NCBI GenBank assembly: GCA_034231615.1
Contig: CM067299.1
Location: 14,685,863-14,749,862 of the forward strand
Reading direction: 5' to 3'
From: Meghimatium bilineatum
Lineage: Eukaryota; Mollusca; Gastropoda; Stylommatophora; Philomycidae
DNA length: 64,000 nucleotides
Shown piece by piece: positions 54,536 to 64,000 of this stretch. Position numbers and translations under genes: made by a program. The notes below the pieces were generated by a model, which was given only the letters and a program-made list of their open reading frames with translations, was not told the DNA's origin and did not search any database. Each line of letters starts with the position of its first letter. Position 1 is the first letter of the stretch.

Positions 54536-55824
54536 CTCCTCATATAAATATTGCAGTAGCTCTCCATTATGAACTGCACTCTGAAGGGTAAACTCCTCGA
54601 AGGTTCTGTACTACATCCATCATCATTTGTGACATCATTGGCTGTATGCATCCATGGTTCAGGAGGATGAGTTTCTGCAGATTTCGAAGTTGCAAGATGC
54701 GAATCTAACTGCACAAAGTTCGAGAAAAAACTCACACGGCTGTTATCATCTTTGTTTCGAGAATTCTGGCTAAGCTCTTGTTCCAAGTGGGCAATGGCTG
54801 TAGTGAGGTCCGTCTCCGATACAGAGAATGTATTAAAGGGATCACGGTCAGGATTTTCACGCCACAAATAAGAGAAAGTGTCCTGCAGTAAATTAGGAAT
54901 GACCGATCTGGGACATTGTTGATGTTTTGTACGATCGGACAGTGATAATTTGTTCCTGTTGATAAAGGCTGACCAGGATGTGTTCCCAGAACCAGATGAT
55001 GATGAAAGTTTTCGGAGTTTTGCAGGGATGCGGTAGAGACTGTTGCAACTGCCAGTAGTAGACACTGTAGCCATTGTACACACGGACATGGCCGACTCTC
55101 TGTCTGTCTCGGAATCGTTTTTTGATATAAACGGACGTCTTGATGACGGCGACGGGAATATGGGACCATGCTGGAAATGCGGTGATAATTTGTCAGGATG
55201 TGTGAGTAACGGAGATAGCGATGGGCGTCTTGGAGTAAGATGGGGGAAATGAACAGTCTCAGACTGCTTTATTAATCTGGTCTTAGTCTTCTGAAGGGGG
55301 TAACTGTCTAGTGATACAGAACGTCTAGCTCCTGAAGTATTGTTTATAATTGACTTTGCCAAGTTATGCTTTCCTGCTTGTCCCTGAACACACGGACTTG
55401 CCAAGCAGCTGTCTCTTCTCAATATAAAATTAGCATTGCTGACTAGCCGATCGGTGGTAATGAACTCGGGTTGATCACTGACACACTCTTCGTGAATAAC
55501 ACAGCAATCAACATCATTGTCCATGTGTCCATATGCCATACTTTCTATCAGATCACATCTATTGTCTTCATTATCGTTTTTATTTTCTGATCTATCACAT
55601 GACGCTTTGACAAGTGACACGCCATCTAAGTTAGCGGAGTAGTTGAATCTGTGATCACCTGATTCCGCTGAAACACAAAAACTGTTATCCAACCAGCAAC
55701 TATGTTGTCTTGGCTCCATTTCCATATAAATCCAGCTGGATCTAGCACTCTCCCAGCAAGTCCCATCAAACGTATTATCAACATCCTCATATTTTTCACA
55801 ATCAGAAGACATAATGTTGGACTT
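54536..55824 (-). CDS. Ser-rich exon, candidate SLK linker or separate gene
   Basis: A minus-strand frame is open for about 430 codons in AT-rich DNA, too long for chance, and matches no TE. It starts either at ATG 55812 (MSSDCEKYEDVDNTFDGTCW) or at the acceptor TTTCCACACAG (55825), adding KSNI. An in-frame TAA lies just upstream of the acceptor. It ends with a clean donor (GTAGGTGTG at 54535); reading through gives a stop immediately. Features: Ser- and Pro-rich middle (TPRRPSLSPLLTHPDKLSP), basic-Ser sites (RRSVSLDSY), SSSSGSGNTSW, and an acidic start. There is no kinase motif. It leaves two bases of a codon, the phase required by the SLK exon at 22152. Vertebrate SLK/STK10 linkers are long, Ser-rich and poorly conserved, so it may be that linker. 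Confidence 0.75.
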
Positions 55825-56204
55825 CTGTGTGGAAAGTAATATCTGTCTTTTTTAAGCCTAGATTTTAACGGCACCGGCGAGCACTTCAACGAAAAAAGTA
55901 CTAATAAAAAACGTTTTCCTTGATTCGGTTTCTGTTCAGTTCACAAAAGTCATTTATTTGTAACTCATACAAAAGATACCTTTAATTACAACATGTGTGA
56001 TACATTATGTAATCACATACTCTGCTTATATTCTATCTATTGCAGCGGTTATTTCTGCCTGAAGGAGTATACGTGAATGTAAGCATTCTCTCAATTTTTG
56101 ATCAATTTTCAACTGTTAACAATACAATTACAGTAATACACTACAGTAGAAAAATGCATTAATCCCAGGTACTTTTCTACAATCTGTAATCATATATTTA
56201 TAGA
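55825..56204. other. upstream of Ser-rich exon, nothing recognised
   Basis: Either an intron or a 5' region of the minus-strand gene. No TATA or CpG island was seen, though GTGCTCGCCGGTGCCG lies near 55870. Confidence 0.4.
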
Positions 56205-56470
56205 TTCTTGATTAGAAAACTGGCCTCACAGCACGTGGTGCATTCCCATAAGTGCTCCGCCCTCTGTTCCAGCAGCCATTCGACTCGATGATGTTTCGAG
56301 TCCAATGTCGCCGAAATAGACGTCGACATCAGGGCACAACTCTGGCCCTTGCGACGGATTTATTTGTTATTCCGCCCACCCACGCCGTGCCCGTAACTAG
56401 TTCAAGCACAACGTCAGCATATAGGGAAAACATGATAACTGTTATCAAAGGTTACAACTACGGGATTGAA
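56205..56470 (-). pseudogene. LINE 3' end, RNase H type
   Basis: The minus strand contains GGCTGCTGGAACAGAGGGCG, GAGCACTTATGGGAATG and GTTTTCTAATCAAGAATC. This is the 3' end also seen at 51990-52065 on the plus strand. Confidence 0.75.
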
Positions 56471-56610
56471 TAGTATAGATGACGTGCCATGAAGCTTCTA
56501 TAAAAAGATAACCTCTATATAAAGGCATGCCATCTACTAAGGTTTTCTGTTGCATGGTTGGTTTGTCTAGTGAGCCATTGGTGAGACCACAGACACAACC
56601 GAATGCGCAT
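56470..56610 (+). repeat. dispersed repeat, copy of 32818-32942
   Basis: GACGTGCCATGAAGCTTCTA, then TAAGGTTTTCTGTTGCATGG and TGGTTTGTCTAGTGAGCCAT. It carries TATATAAAGG and TATAAAAAG words that look promoter-like but sit in a repeat. Confidence 0.75.
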
Positions 56611-57354
56611 ATTTATAGAAGTAAACGCTAGACCACGGAACATTATACGTGGATATTGATCACAGAAAGTAAAGTATCAATATATTTTTTTACTCCGGCT
56701 TGTGGAGAAGTATACCTGGTTAAATGTAACAGGAAACATAAACATGATTAAATTCAAGAAATAAATGCTCGCACAACCTTCGAAATAATAACTCGATTAG
56801 TGTCACATTTTGTTGTCTTTAAAAAACTGTCGTATGTAACACTTGTCACTTTTGAGTTTTTCGTGGTTTGGTTATAGACTTCTTTTGTGATCAGTTATCA
56901 TGTACCTAGTCAGATAGGTAATCTATAGCGCTGTTTTTCTAAATCTTTGTATGGTCTCACAAATTACTTTGCAGAGATGTTCCACATCTGAATGTTATGT
57001 TTAAACGTGGATGTTTTGTCCATGTTAACCTGTTTACCAGAGGTATTTGTTCTTATTTATTGGCACGCTCTACAACTACATTCTGATTGTGACTGCTTAC
57101 AATGTAGTGGATAGATTTTATTGTGTTGCGCAGACGTTTGGTCCGATGCAACTAGACAGCTAGTTCTTCAATATCCACCATTATGGAGATACGTGTCTAA
57201 AACATTTCAGTCAATGGAATACATGCTGATTCGTGTGATTTGGAAGAATGATTATTTTACCTGCAAAATAATAATGTCCACGTCGCGATCTTGGTGCGAC
57301 AGGAATCCCAAAATAAGTGATTGTTTTTGTGCTGGTTCCTATCGGATCTCTCTT
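56611..57354. other. no recognised element
   Basis: AT-rich, no motif-bearing ORF. Confidence 0.4.
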
Positions 57355-57465
57355 GTAGTAAGATGTTCCTACTAGATTTCCAGCAGGTTGTAGTTCAGAG
57401 AACGAAAATGTGTTGTTTTGTCGTTTTATTTGTGCGAATATTCCAACATATTCCACTTCCGTCCA
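57355..57465 (-). mobile_element. short GAA-tail retroposon, short class, 5' part
   Basis: The plus strand reads TAGATTTCCAGCAGGTTGTA, then GTTGTTTTGTCGTTTTATTT and CAACATATTCCACTTC. The tail-proximal third is missing. Confidence 0.65.
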
Positions 57466-57879
57466 TATGGATGATCGAATGAAAATAAAAATGTATCTAT
57501 TATGGTGAGTGGAACGCTGCTTTTAACCGCGGATTTAGTCCAATTTGGTTATAAGAGAGCTGTAACCATACAAAATAATGGAAGTTGTGACGAAATCTTC
57601 TTTTACAGGCAAGATACAACTTTTAGCAGAAAATGTTTGTGGTTATATTCATCTGTAGTTCATATCTTAGACATCTCTTAACTGTCAAATATTTATATAT
57701 ATATATGCCTGTGTGTACGACTTACTTTCTTTATCTGGTCCTGATGTTAATATCTTTTTATTATTTTGTTTCAACAACGATTCACGCTGTTCATTACTAG
57801 CGTCTTACACAGAATCTTGAAATGTTGGTATATCGCTTCCAGTTTCTGAGTTTCCTACGTTGAGTTGTTAAGCCTCATG
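57466..57879. other. no recognised element
   Basis: A short TA run at about 57690; nothing else. Confidence 0.4.
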
Positions 57880-58135
57880 CCTTGTATTAAAGAGTTCGCC
57901 GTTTCGAATTCGGCTTCTGATGCCTTATTTACAAGGTGGATTTTTTGGAGAGATCCTTGATGATTATTGCTTGAAGCTACGGAGATACGTGCTATGAGTG
58001 GTATTATCGGCATGCCGCTTCATGGAGTAGGACGAACTACATATGGGGAAACACAAGCACACCCACGTCAATCATCTCTATGTCTCTTCAACTGCTCAAC
58101 ATTTATTGAGCAAGGATAGTTATCCTGAAGCCCGG
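57880..58135 (+). mobile_element. tRNA-derived SINE, third family
   Basis: GTTTCGAATTCGG is a weak B box. Behind it are CTTATTTACAAGGTGGATTT, AGATCCTTGATGATTATTGC and ACTACATATGGGGAAAC. The body is colinear with the copy at 59700-59930. Confidence 0.6.
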
Positions 58136-58209
58136 TCAGGGCTTCAATCTTCATTGAGCAAAGGTAGTTATCGAGAAAAAGTATATTTGTTTTTCATTTA
58201 GGAAGATAT

Positions 58210-58400
58210 CTCAGTGACGTAATTGTCAAGCTATCTGCAATGTGCTCAAGTGGTTAGAGGTTCAAATGCTAATTCGTGGCCTCGACATCTTATTTACATG
58301 CGAATGTTTAGAAAATTCCTGGACTATCGTCGGAGGTACGTACACTAAACTATAAATGCGGCTTTGAGATAGACGGGGCATATATGATATTCGAACACAA
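58210..58400 (+). mobile_element. tRNA-derived SINE, third family
   Basis: TGTGCTCAAGTGG (A-box-like) is followed by AGGTTCAAATGCT (B box), then CTTATTTACATGCG and ATTCCTGGACTATCG. Confidence 0.6.
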
Positions 58401-59590
58401 TGAAATAAAACCCTTTGGTATCCGTCGTTCGCTTATACCATCACACTGATGTCTCTTTCCTAAATGCGGTCTGTCTCAAGTTTGTCTCATGCATTTTTCC
58501 TTAAGGTTTTCAAGCAGCATGTCTCTTACAAAAAGACGGTTGTCCTGGATCACATGTCTGCTTATCTTCTCCACATGTGGACACATGTCTGTCTGGCTAA
58601 GTTTCAGCATATTGTAAATGTGATAGTTGAACCTGCAATTACCAGTTCTGAGTCGAAGATTATAACCGTTATAACTTGGTCTCTTCTTGGCAATGAGTAG
58701 TACGCATTTCTCGAATTATTTGATCTTATCGTTTGCGAGATCAAGAGACATTTCTTGAATTATCTGATCTTATCGCTTGCGAGACCAAAAGAGCTGAGAA
58801 ATAAACATATAATATGCACACAGAATGTTTAAGAAATATTTACCACATCTATCAGAAAAGACTATTCAAATGGAAGCGTAAAAGCTCGCAAACCCTGGGG
58901 AACGCATAAATAAGACTATTCGAAACGCATGCATCTGTTTTCATATATCTGACTTTACATCTGCTACGTACTATCTTCCACGTCCTGTCATTCATAGATA
59001 GGCCTAATCATCATCATTTTCCTCTTATGCCTAGCTTGGCACATAGGGCAGATGTCATATCTCTTCATGCGTGTCGATAAACAGCCAGTTGTTCCAGAAT
59101 TCTATAGATTTAATTGAATAAACCAAGCGTTTATTGAATTGATATATCACTAAATAATTCAGTAAAATGCATGATTGTTTAATCTCTACACACAAAATCT
59201 AAACCACTGCATAACATAACAGAATCTAGTACAGTTGTGATGAGTCATACAACTTAGGTGATTGTACACACAAGCTATATAACACTGATCTGCTCACAGA
59301 AACCGGCCAATTTTAAATCTGGATAAAACTCTAGCTGGGGCCGTCATTAACAGGCGTCGCGTATGTCTCTCTCTTTGGTGAGGCGGGTTCCAAGATCATG
59401 TCGCTTCAATACCTTCACACTCAACTGTTGGTTATAGTTAGGTCGCTTCCACCCGCTGCATCCTCAGTGATTCTAACACGTGATCTACGAGCGACCAAGA
59501 CGTGCTGTGAATGATCGATTGAAAACAATGTTGAGCTGGAAAATCTGGATTCTGGAGCAGTTTGTTGTTATTTTTTTTCCGTCTGTCTTT
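58401..59590. other. mostly unrecognised, LINE 3' tail near 58995-59070
   Basis: On the minus strand near 59000, GCCCTATGTGCCAAGCTAGG and AGGAAAATGATGATGAT match the end of the LINE type at 35525. Two 40-base direct copies of ATTTGATCTTATCGTTTGCG/CTGATCTTATCGCTTGCG lie at 58718-58785. Confidence 0.45.
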
Positions 59591-59594
59591 CTTT

Positions 59595-59930
59595 TGTAAT
59601 TCCTGCCAGCCATCAGGATACAGTTGGATGGATGGACGGAATGCATTGTATCGTGGTTTACAGTTTGGCTGGGATATTTACGTTTTTAATCGGAGATTTC
59701 CCATGCGTAGTGATTAAGCAGTTTGCCATTTGTTCGTGACGGGTTCGAATCTGGCTCATGGGGACGTGTTTACAAAGTAATTTTTTTCGAAGATCCTTGT
59801 GAAATATCGCTTAAAATTACGCGATAGAGATTGTTTCAGCAGGTGACACTCTTAGTTGAGAGGAACAGAGTACATATGGGAAAACTCGAGTACAATTAAA
59901 TCTATCATCTACGGCTTCTGAACCTTTTCT
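59595..59930 (+). mobile_element. retroposon remnant followed by tRNA-derived SINE
   Basis: A broken long-class retroposon is suggested by GGACGGAATGCATTGTATCG and TGGTTTACAGTTTGGCTGGG (59630-59680). From 59700 comes a SINE with TAGTGATTAAGCAG and the B box GGGTTCGAATCTG (about 59742-59754), then GATCCTTGTGAAATATCGC and TACATATGGGAAAACTCGAG. Confidence 0.6.
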
Positions 59931-59984
59931 CAACCTCACTTTAATTTCCATACATAATCCGTAATAGCTTTGCAATGACTTAAA

Positions 59985-60150
59985 ATATCAAGTCGACATA
60001 TCAAGTAGACCATATCGAGTCGACATATCAAGTAGACCATATCAAGTAGACCATATCGAGTAGACATATCAAGTAGACCATATCGAGTAGACATATCAAG
60101 TAGACATATCAAGTAGACCATATCGAGTCGACATATCAAGTAGACCATAT
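59985..60150. repeat. minisatellite, mixed 14 and 24 bp units
   Basis: CATATCAAGTAGAC and CATATCGAGTAGACATATCA alternate with CATATCGAGTCGAC. Composite order. Confidence 0.9.
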
Positions 60151-60244
60151 GGACTATATATTTACATTTTATAAAAATACTGTGATAAACAAGCAGATAA
60201 TGGAGGAACAAGCGCTAATGACAAAACACACGGTGAGAGAGAGA

Positions 60245-60440
60245 GAGAAAAACTGTAACAAGTAGACCATTATAAATATCTTGGACACATAATCACAGGT
60301 GATGTTAGATGTGAAAAACAAATTCAATGGAGAATAAGAATGGTTAAAAACACTTTCAATTACGTGAGGAAACAGACGGACGATGATGCAGGTCACTACA
60401 GCCAACTTTCATTGCGGAGAAGACACTTGATGCTGAGCAA
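60245..60440 (+). pseudogene. LINE tail remnant, 5737 family
   Basis: GTAGACCATTATAAATATCT and TGGACACATAATCACAGGTG match the QYLGHIVT region. It then jumps to CTACAGCCAACTTTCATTGC and GACACTTGATGCTGAGC, the extreme 3' end. The middle is deleted. Confidence 0.75.
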
Positions 60441-60905
60441 TGGCTTTGTGCGTCTTTTTTTTCTTCTACGAGAAACAATTTCCCTACATGCATAAACAAC
60501 TTTTCCAAGATTGTAGTACGAAAACTGTATGTACGAATACATGCGACACATTTCTCAGACAATAGCACGAAAATAGATTTCCTTATATGCATCCGTCAAA
60601 TTTCCCTGAAACTGTCAGGAAATAATTTCCCTATAAGTATCTGATCAGTTCTTCAAGCAGCACATAGAAAATAAACGTCTCTATATGCAACTGATAAATT
60701 CTCCACGAAACAAAATTAATTGCCCATATACGCAACTGACAAATTATCAAAACAACACGAAAATAAATCTCCCTTTACGCATCTGATACATTGCCCAAGC
60801 AAGGATACGAATTCAGACAATCTTGTGTCACAGAAGATACCCAAAAAAAATATATTTAAAAAACATTACAATGCATCAATACTTTAGTTGAATCTTTAAG
60901 ATCTG
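60441..60905. repeat. degenerate tandem repeats, about 65 bp
   Basis: Words of type AATTTCCCTATATGCAT and CTGATAAATTCTCCACGA return at 60478, 60575, 60628, 60685 and 60766 with strong divergence. Confidence 0.5.
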
Positions 60906-60909
60906 AAAA

Positions 60910-61140
60910 CACGGCAAAACTTGATGCATGATGGGAAAACTTAGTGCATGGTGCCAAAATTTGGTGTATCGGGGCAGAACTTGGTGTATGAAGGCAAAAC
61001 TTGGTGTAAAATGATTTTTAAAAAACAGTGCATGATGGCAAAACTTGGTGCATGATGGCAAAACTTGGTGCATGATGGCAAAACTTGGTGCATGATGGCA
61101 AAACTTGGTATATGATGGTAAAATATGGTGTATGATGGTA
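60910..61140. repeat. 20-bp minisatellite
   Basis: The unit is AAAACTTGGTGCATGATGGC. Four perfect copies lie at 61030-61100; a degenerate zone surrounds them. Confidence 0.95.
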
Positions 61141-61625
61141 AAACCAGAAAATATGATAATATACAGTGTTAATAAATATAATAGTACTTAAGAAAAATAC
61201 AAAAAGACTGACTAACGTGCGAAAAATACAGATAGCAGTATACAAGGCATACTAAATCGGTGTTTCAATCATGATATATTCATTAAGAAAAAATACAGGA
61301 TATAATATTTAAAAAATAATAGTAACATCACAAATGAACTATACCGGTTTCATTAGTGAGATTATAAAGATAAACTTAGAAATGGACATGAATACAAGAA
61401 GTTATGAGAGGAACTGGATGTCTTCACGATCAAGAAGCTATAAGACATACGGTTAGACTTGATCACGCGGACTGGAGACGAGACACGAAGAAAACAAAGA
61501 GTTTTCTTCAATAATAAGATTCGAAGAAGTGCAAGAAATATGATACACAAAAGTACAAGAACTAAATCGACGTGCTCTTCTGTACCAGTAGTTGTCTGTT
61601 ACATGCCATTTAAAGCATTTCACTC
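61141..61625. other. no recognised element
   Basis: AT-rich, no coding motif. Confidence 0.4.
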
Positions 61626-61800
61626 TAGGGCGATTGTGTGTATGGGAGTCAGTGTGTATGTATGAATGAGGGACGATTGTGTGTGTGGGACTCAGTGTGT
61701 ATGTATGAATGAGGGAGGATTGTGTGTGTGGGAGTCCGTGTGTATGTATGGATGAGGGACGAGTGTGTGTGTGTGGGAGTCAGTCTGTATGTATGGACGA
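61626..61800. repeat. GT-rich minisatellite, about 48 bp
   Basis: The unit contains GGGACGATTGTGTGTGTGGG and AGTCAGTGTGTATGTATGAA, about four copies. Confidence 0.9.
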
Positions 61801-61862
61801 TTGTACGTGTGGGAGTCTATGGGGCTCAAAAGGCGTAGAAGATTTCACTGTAATCTGATTTC

Positions 61863-61865
<3 letters not shown>

Positions 61866-61925
<60 letters not shown>

Positions 61926-62053
61926 TGCGCCACTCTCAATACAAATCGGATTTCTATATATATATATATATATACTCCGTTACTCGCAATGCATATCAGA
62001 TTTAATCATATATACACTACATTACTTTCAATACAAATCGGATTTTTTCATTC

Positions 62054-62085
<32 letters not shown>
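61866..62085. repeat. (TA)n tracts in a duplicated frame
   Basis: TA tracts at 61866-61924, 61955-61973 and 62056-62082 alternate with CTCTCAATACAAATCGGATT and CTTTCAATACAAATCGGATT. This is a composite tandem repeat with TA expansion. Confidence 0.95.
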
Positions 62086-62094
62086 AGTCAGGGA

Positions 62095-62165
62095 TCTTCG
62101 AAATATGTACTTGTAAACAAGATATCACAGGCCGGGATAGAACCCATGAAATCTTAAACACAAGA
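62095..62165 (-). mobile_element. tRNA-like SINE fragment, third family
   Basis: The minus strand reads TAATGGTTAAGTAATC, then GGGTTCTATCCCGGC and TCTTGTTTACAAGTACATAT, ending in GATCCCTGACTTG. Confidence 0.6.
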
Positions 62166-62229
62166 CAGATTACTTAACCATTATATATTGGTTACATATC
62201 CGATTCAGGACGTAGCCACCAACCTAGCA

Positions 62230-62395
62230 TTTTTTGGCTATAGTGGTTTTCTAGACAATATAGATGCGTTCAGTAGTTTGCCATTACTTTCTAAAGGGTC
62301 CGGATGCATAACTGCTTACTGCAGGATTCGAACCCAGTACGTTATCCGTCGCAGGTGGGCTCTGTACCACGCAGTCACAGAGCAGGACAAACATC
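62230..62395 (-). mobile_element. tRNA-derived SINE, second family
   Basis: The minus strand has CTGTGACTGCGTGGTACAGA, then a good B box in ACTGGGTTCGAATCCTGCAG, then CAGTTATGCATCCGGACCCT. Colinear with 30600-30780. Confidence 0.7.
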
Positions 62396-62459
62396 ATATA
62401 TATAGATATATATTTCTATATACGAGATTTGTGTGTGTTTGTCCTCATGCTTTCTTCTA

Positions 62460-62575
62460 AAGAAGACATAACGCGAAAGAGTGAATGACTACGTCTATAC
62501 GTTTGATTCCTCTTCTAAAGGGACATAACGCGAAAGAGTGAATACGTCTAGACGAGACATTTGATTCCTCTCCTA
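62460..62575. repeat. tandem duplication, about 55 bp
   Basis: GACATAACGCGAAAGAGTGA is repeated with ACGTCTA-ACG and TTTGATTCCTCT-CTAA. Confidence 0.9.
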
Positions 62576-62755
62576 ATTACGGCACCTCTGTCAATGGAGA
62601 TTTAAATTATAAACGAGATGGGGAATAATGTAAAACAGGAAGTGCCCACCGTAGTGAGAATGACATTTCCGGAATTCTCCAATAGGCCCATGTCTATGCA
62701 ACGTTCCCCAATGTTGTGTGGCAATACAGGGTGATCATGTGACAAGTAAAAAAAT

Positions 62756-62766
62756 GTACACCGTAT
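62756..62766. repeat. target-site duplication, left copy
   Basis: GTACACCGTAT is repeated exactly at 62924-62934. Confidence 0.9.
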
Positions 62767-62923
62767 TCTTCTTCAGCGTTCATTCTCAAACTCCAGCTGG
62801 ATCTCCCTTGTAGCAGGACCATGGTCCTATTAGATTTCCAGCAGGTTGTAGTCCAGAGAATGGAAATGCGTTGTGTCACCATTTTATTTGCGCCAATGAC
62901 CCGACACATCCGTTTTTGGCGGA
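62767..62923 (-). mobile_element. short GAA-tail retroposon, short class, with TSD
   Basis: The insert is 157 bp, sense minus. The plus strand starts TCTTCTTCAGCGTTCATTCT and ends CATCCGTTTTTGGCGGA. The sense 5' end (TCCGCCAAAAACGGATG) is at the same place as the 21695 copy, within one base. An 11-base TSD flanks it. Confidence 0.92.
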
Positions 62924-62994
62924 GTACACCGTATGATAAAATATATTTCCACAATGGCAATATACATGAACTTCTACAATACCTATATTATTCG

Positions 62995-63050
62995 TTCGTT
63001 CTCAAGCTCCTGCAAATTAGCAGGACGTAGTCCGGAGAACAAACTGTGAC
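62995..63050 (-). mobile_element. short GAA-tail retroposon, 3' end only
   Basis: CGTTCTCAAGCTCCTGCAAA, then TTAGCAGGACGTAGTCCGGA. Truncated after about 50 bases. Confidence 0.7.
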
Positions 63051-63149
63051 TGGCAAAAGCATGTGCAAAAAAGGAACAAGTCCAGCACAGAATATCACTG
63101 ACTGAAGCAAACACCCTCATCAAAAGAAAATACAAACATACATGGAGTC

Positions 63150-63269
63150 AAAGTGATGAATAGATTTAGTACCAACAGTAAAGTGATGAATAGATTTAGT
63201 ACCAACAGTAAAGTGGTGAATAGAATTAATACCAACAGTAAAGTGGTGAATAGAATTAGTACGAACATT
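63150..63269. repeat. 30-bp tandem repeat, 4 copies
   Basis: The unit contains AAAGTGATGAATAGATTTAG and TACCAACAGT. Confidence 0.95.
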
Positions 63270-63325
63270 AACAAACACAAAGAAAATTCATACTAAAAAT
63301 TAAGAGAAAAAACGATTATTGGTTA

Positions 63326-63334
63326 GAAAATGAC
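63326..63334. repeat. target-site duplication, left copy
   Basis: GAAAATGAC is repeated exactly at 63598-63606. Confidence 0.85.
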
Positions 63335-63597
63335 TTCTTCTTCTTCGTTCTCAAACTCCTGTAGATTAGCAGGATGTAGTCCGGAGAACGGAATGCGTTG
63401 TGTCATAGTTTACAGCACTGCTGCGATATCTGCGCCTTTCGGCCTGGCACATATGACTTTCGGTCACTGACCCTATATGGGATGGGACAGCCAACTCCAT
63501 CCCATAACCTCGTTAGTCGCCTTTTACGACATGCGTGGAAGGTAAACAGTGTTGCTATTCTTTGCTCCCCTTTCGAGCCCCGGCAACACACGGACGT
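63335..63597 (-). mobile_element. short GAA-tail retroposon, long class, with TSD
   Basis: The insert is 263 bp, sense minus. Plus strand: TTCTTCTTCTTCGTTCTCAA at the tail, CTGTAGATTAGCAGGATGTA near it, then GGAATGCGTTGTGTCATAGT, GCGATATCTGCGCCTTTCGG and, at the sense 5' end, GCCCCGGCAACACACGG. It appears full length, with the same ends as 27526-27789. Confidence 0.93.
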
Positions 63598-63606
63598 GAA
63601 AATGAC

Positions 63607-64000
63607 CTAAGTATTGCTTCTAGCAACGTAATATCATTTTTATCCAAAGCTGCCATCTCACTATTTTCATGGTGACAGAATTGTATGTCTCTAATTTGTG
63701 ATACGCCTCTTTTAACCATAGATGCGAGTTTTTAACCATAGATGCGAGTTTATCTTGGTCATATCAGAGAGAATGATCAAGATAATATGCAGGAAGCTGA
63801 AGATAACTGAGTATATGAGATTTGTTATTTAGATTATATGTGTAAGCACGTTACCCAGTGTTCATCTAAATAACCCATATCCTTGTTCTCATGTCTGACC
63901 TAGACTGCTTAAGGACAAAATTGGACACTCTGACATTTGTGAATTATAAGCAATCTAGAGATGGCATATCATAATGTTGCCCCATACGACCCTCGGAGCC
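63607..64000. other. no recognised element
   Basis: Contains the direct repeat TTTTAACCATAGATGCGAGT (63712-63750, two copies). No coding motif. Confidence 0.4.

Overview
The window is AT-rich invertebrate nuclear DNA. It shows spliced exons with GT/AG borders, many decayed non-LTR retrotransposons (LINEs), tRNA-derived SINEs and dense minisatellites, and it has no bacterial gene structure. The LINE types seen (an RNase H-bearing LINE, a LINE with a C-terminal C2H2 finger, short ORF2 tails ending in TGATGA or GAAGAA) and the SINE style fit a mollusc, perhaps a gastropod. That assignment is tentative and rests on repeat style only.

The one confidently recognised host gene is on the minus strand. 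Eight coding exons between 22152 and 1594 encode about 360 residues of the C-terminal coiled-coil (polo kinase kinase, PKK) region of a Ste20-family kinase of the SLK/STK10 (LOK; Drosophila Slik) type. The reading frame closes exactly across all eight exons (1 + 1080 nt). The kinase domain and the last exon(s) are not visible. A further minus-strand open exon (54536-55824, 430 codons, Ser-rich) has a canonical donor in the phase needed to join the exon at 22152. It could be the variable linker exon of the same gene, which would make the intron about 32 kb, or it could belong to another gene.

Layout. 0-22 kb: SLK 3' exons in introns of 1.7-4.4 kb filled with LINE tails, SINEs, a mariner (17148-18086) and minisatellites. 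22-54 kb: no recognisable host exon; long minisatellites (23.1, 24.2, 25.3, 28.5, 31, 36, 38.3-39.4 kb), a 200-bp TA tract, and many LINE remnants including a finger-bearing LINE (43.1-44.85 kb) and an endonuclease-domain remnant (47.1-48.35 kb). 54.5-55.8 kb: the Ser-rich exon. 56-64 kb: SINEs, short retroposons and simple repeats.

The most interesting non-genic signals are: (1) a short retroposon family in two size classes (about 160 and 264 bp), with fixed 5' ends, a GAA-rich 3' tail, a palindromic element next to the tail and target-site duplications at four copies; (2) mobile elements inserted inside tandem arrays, with clear boundaries; (3) a minisatellite whose unit resembles the 3' tail of the SINE next to it; (4) a 203-bp fold-back element at 48753-48955. 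No CRISPR, rRNA or functional tRNA gene was seen. All repeat families were recognised by reading, not by database search.
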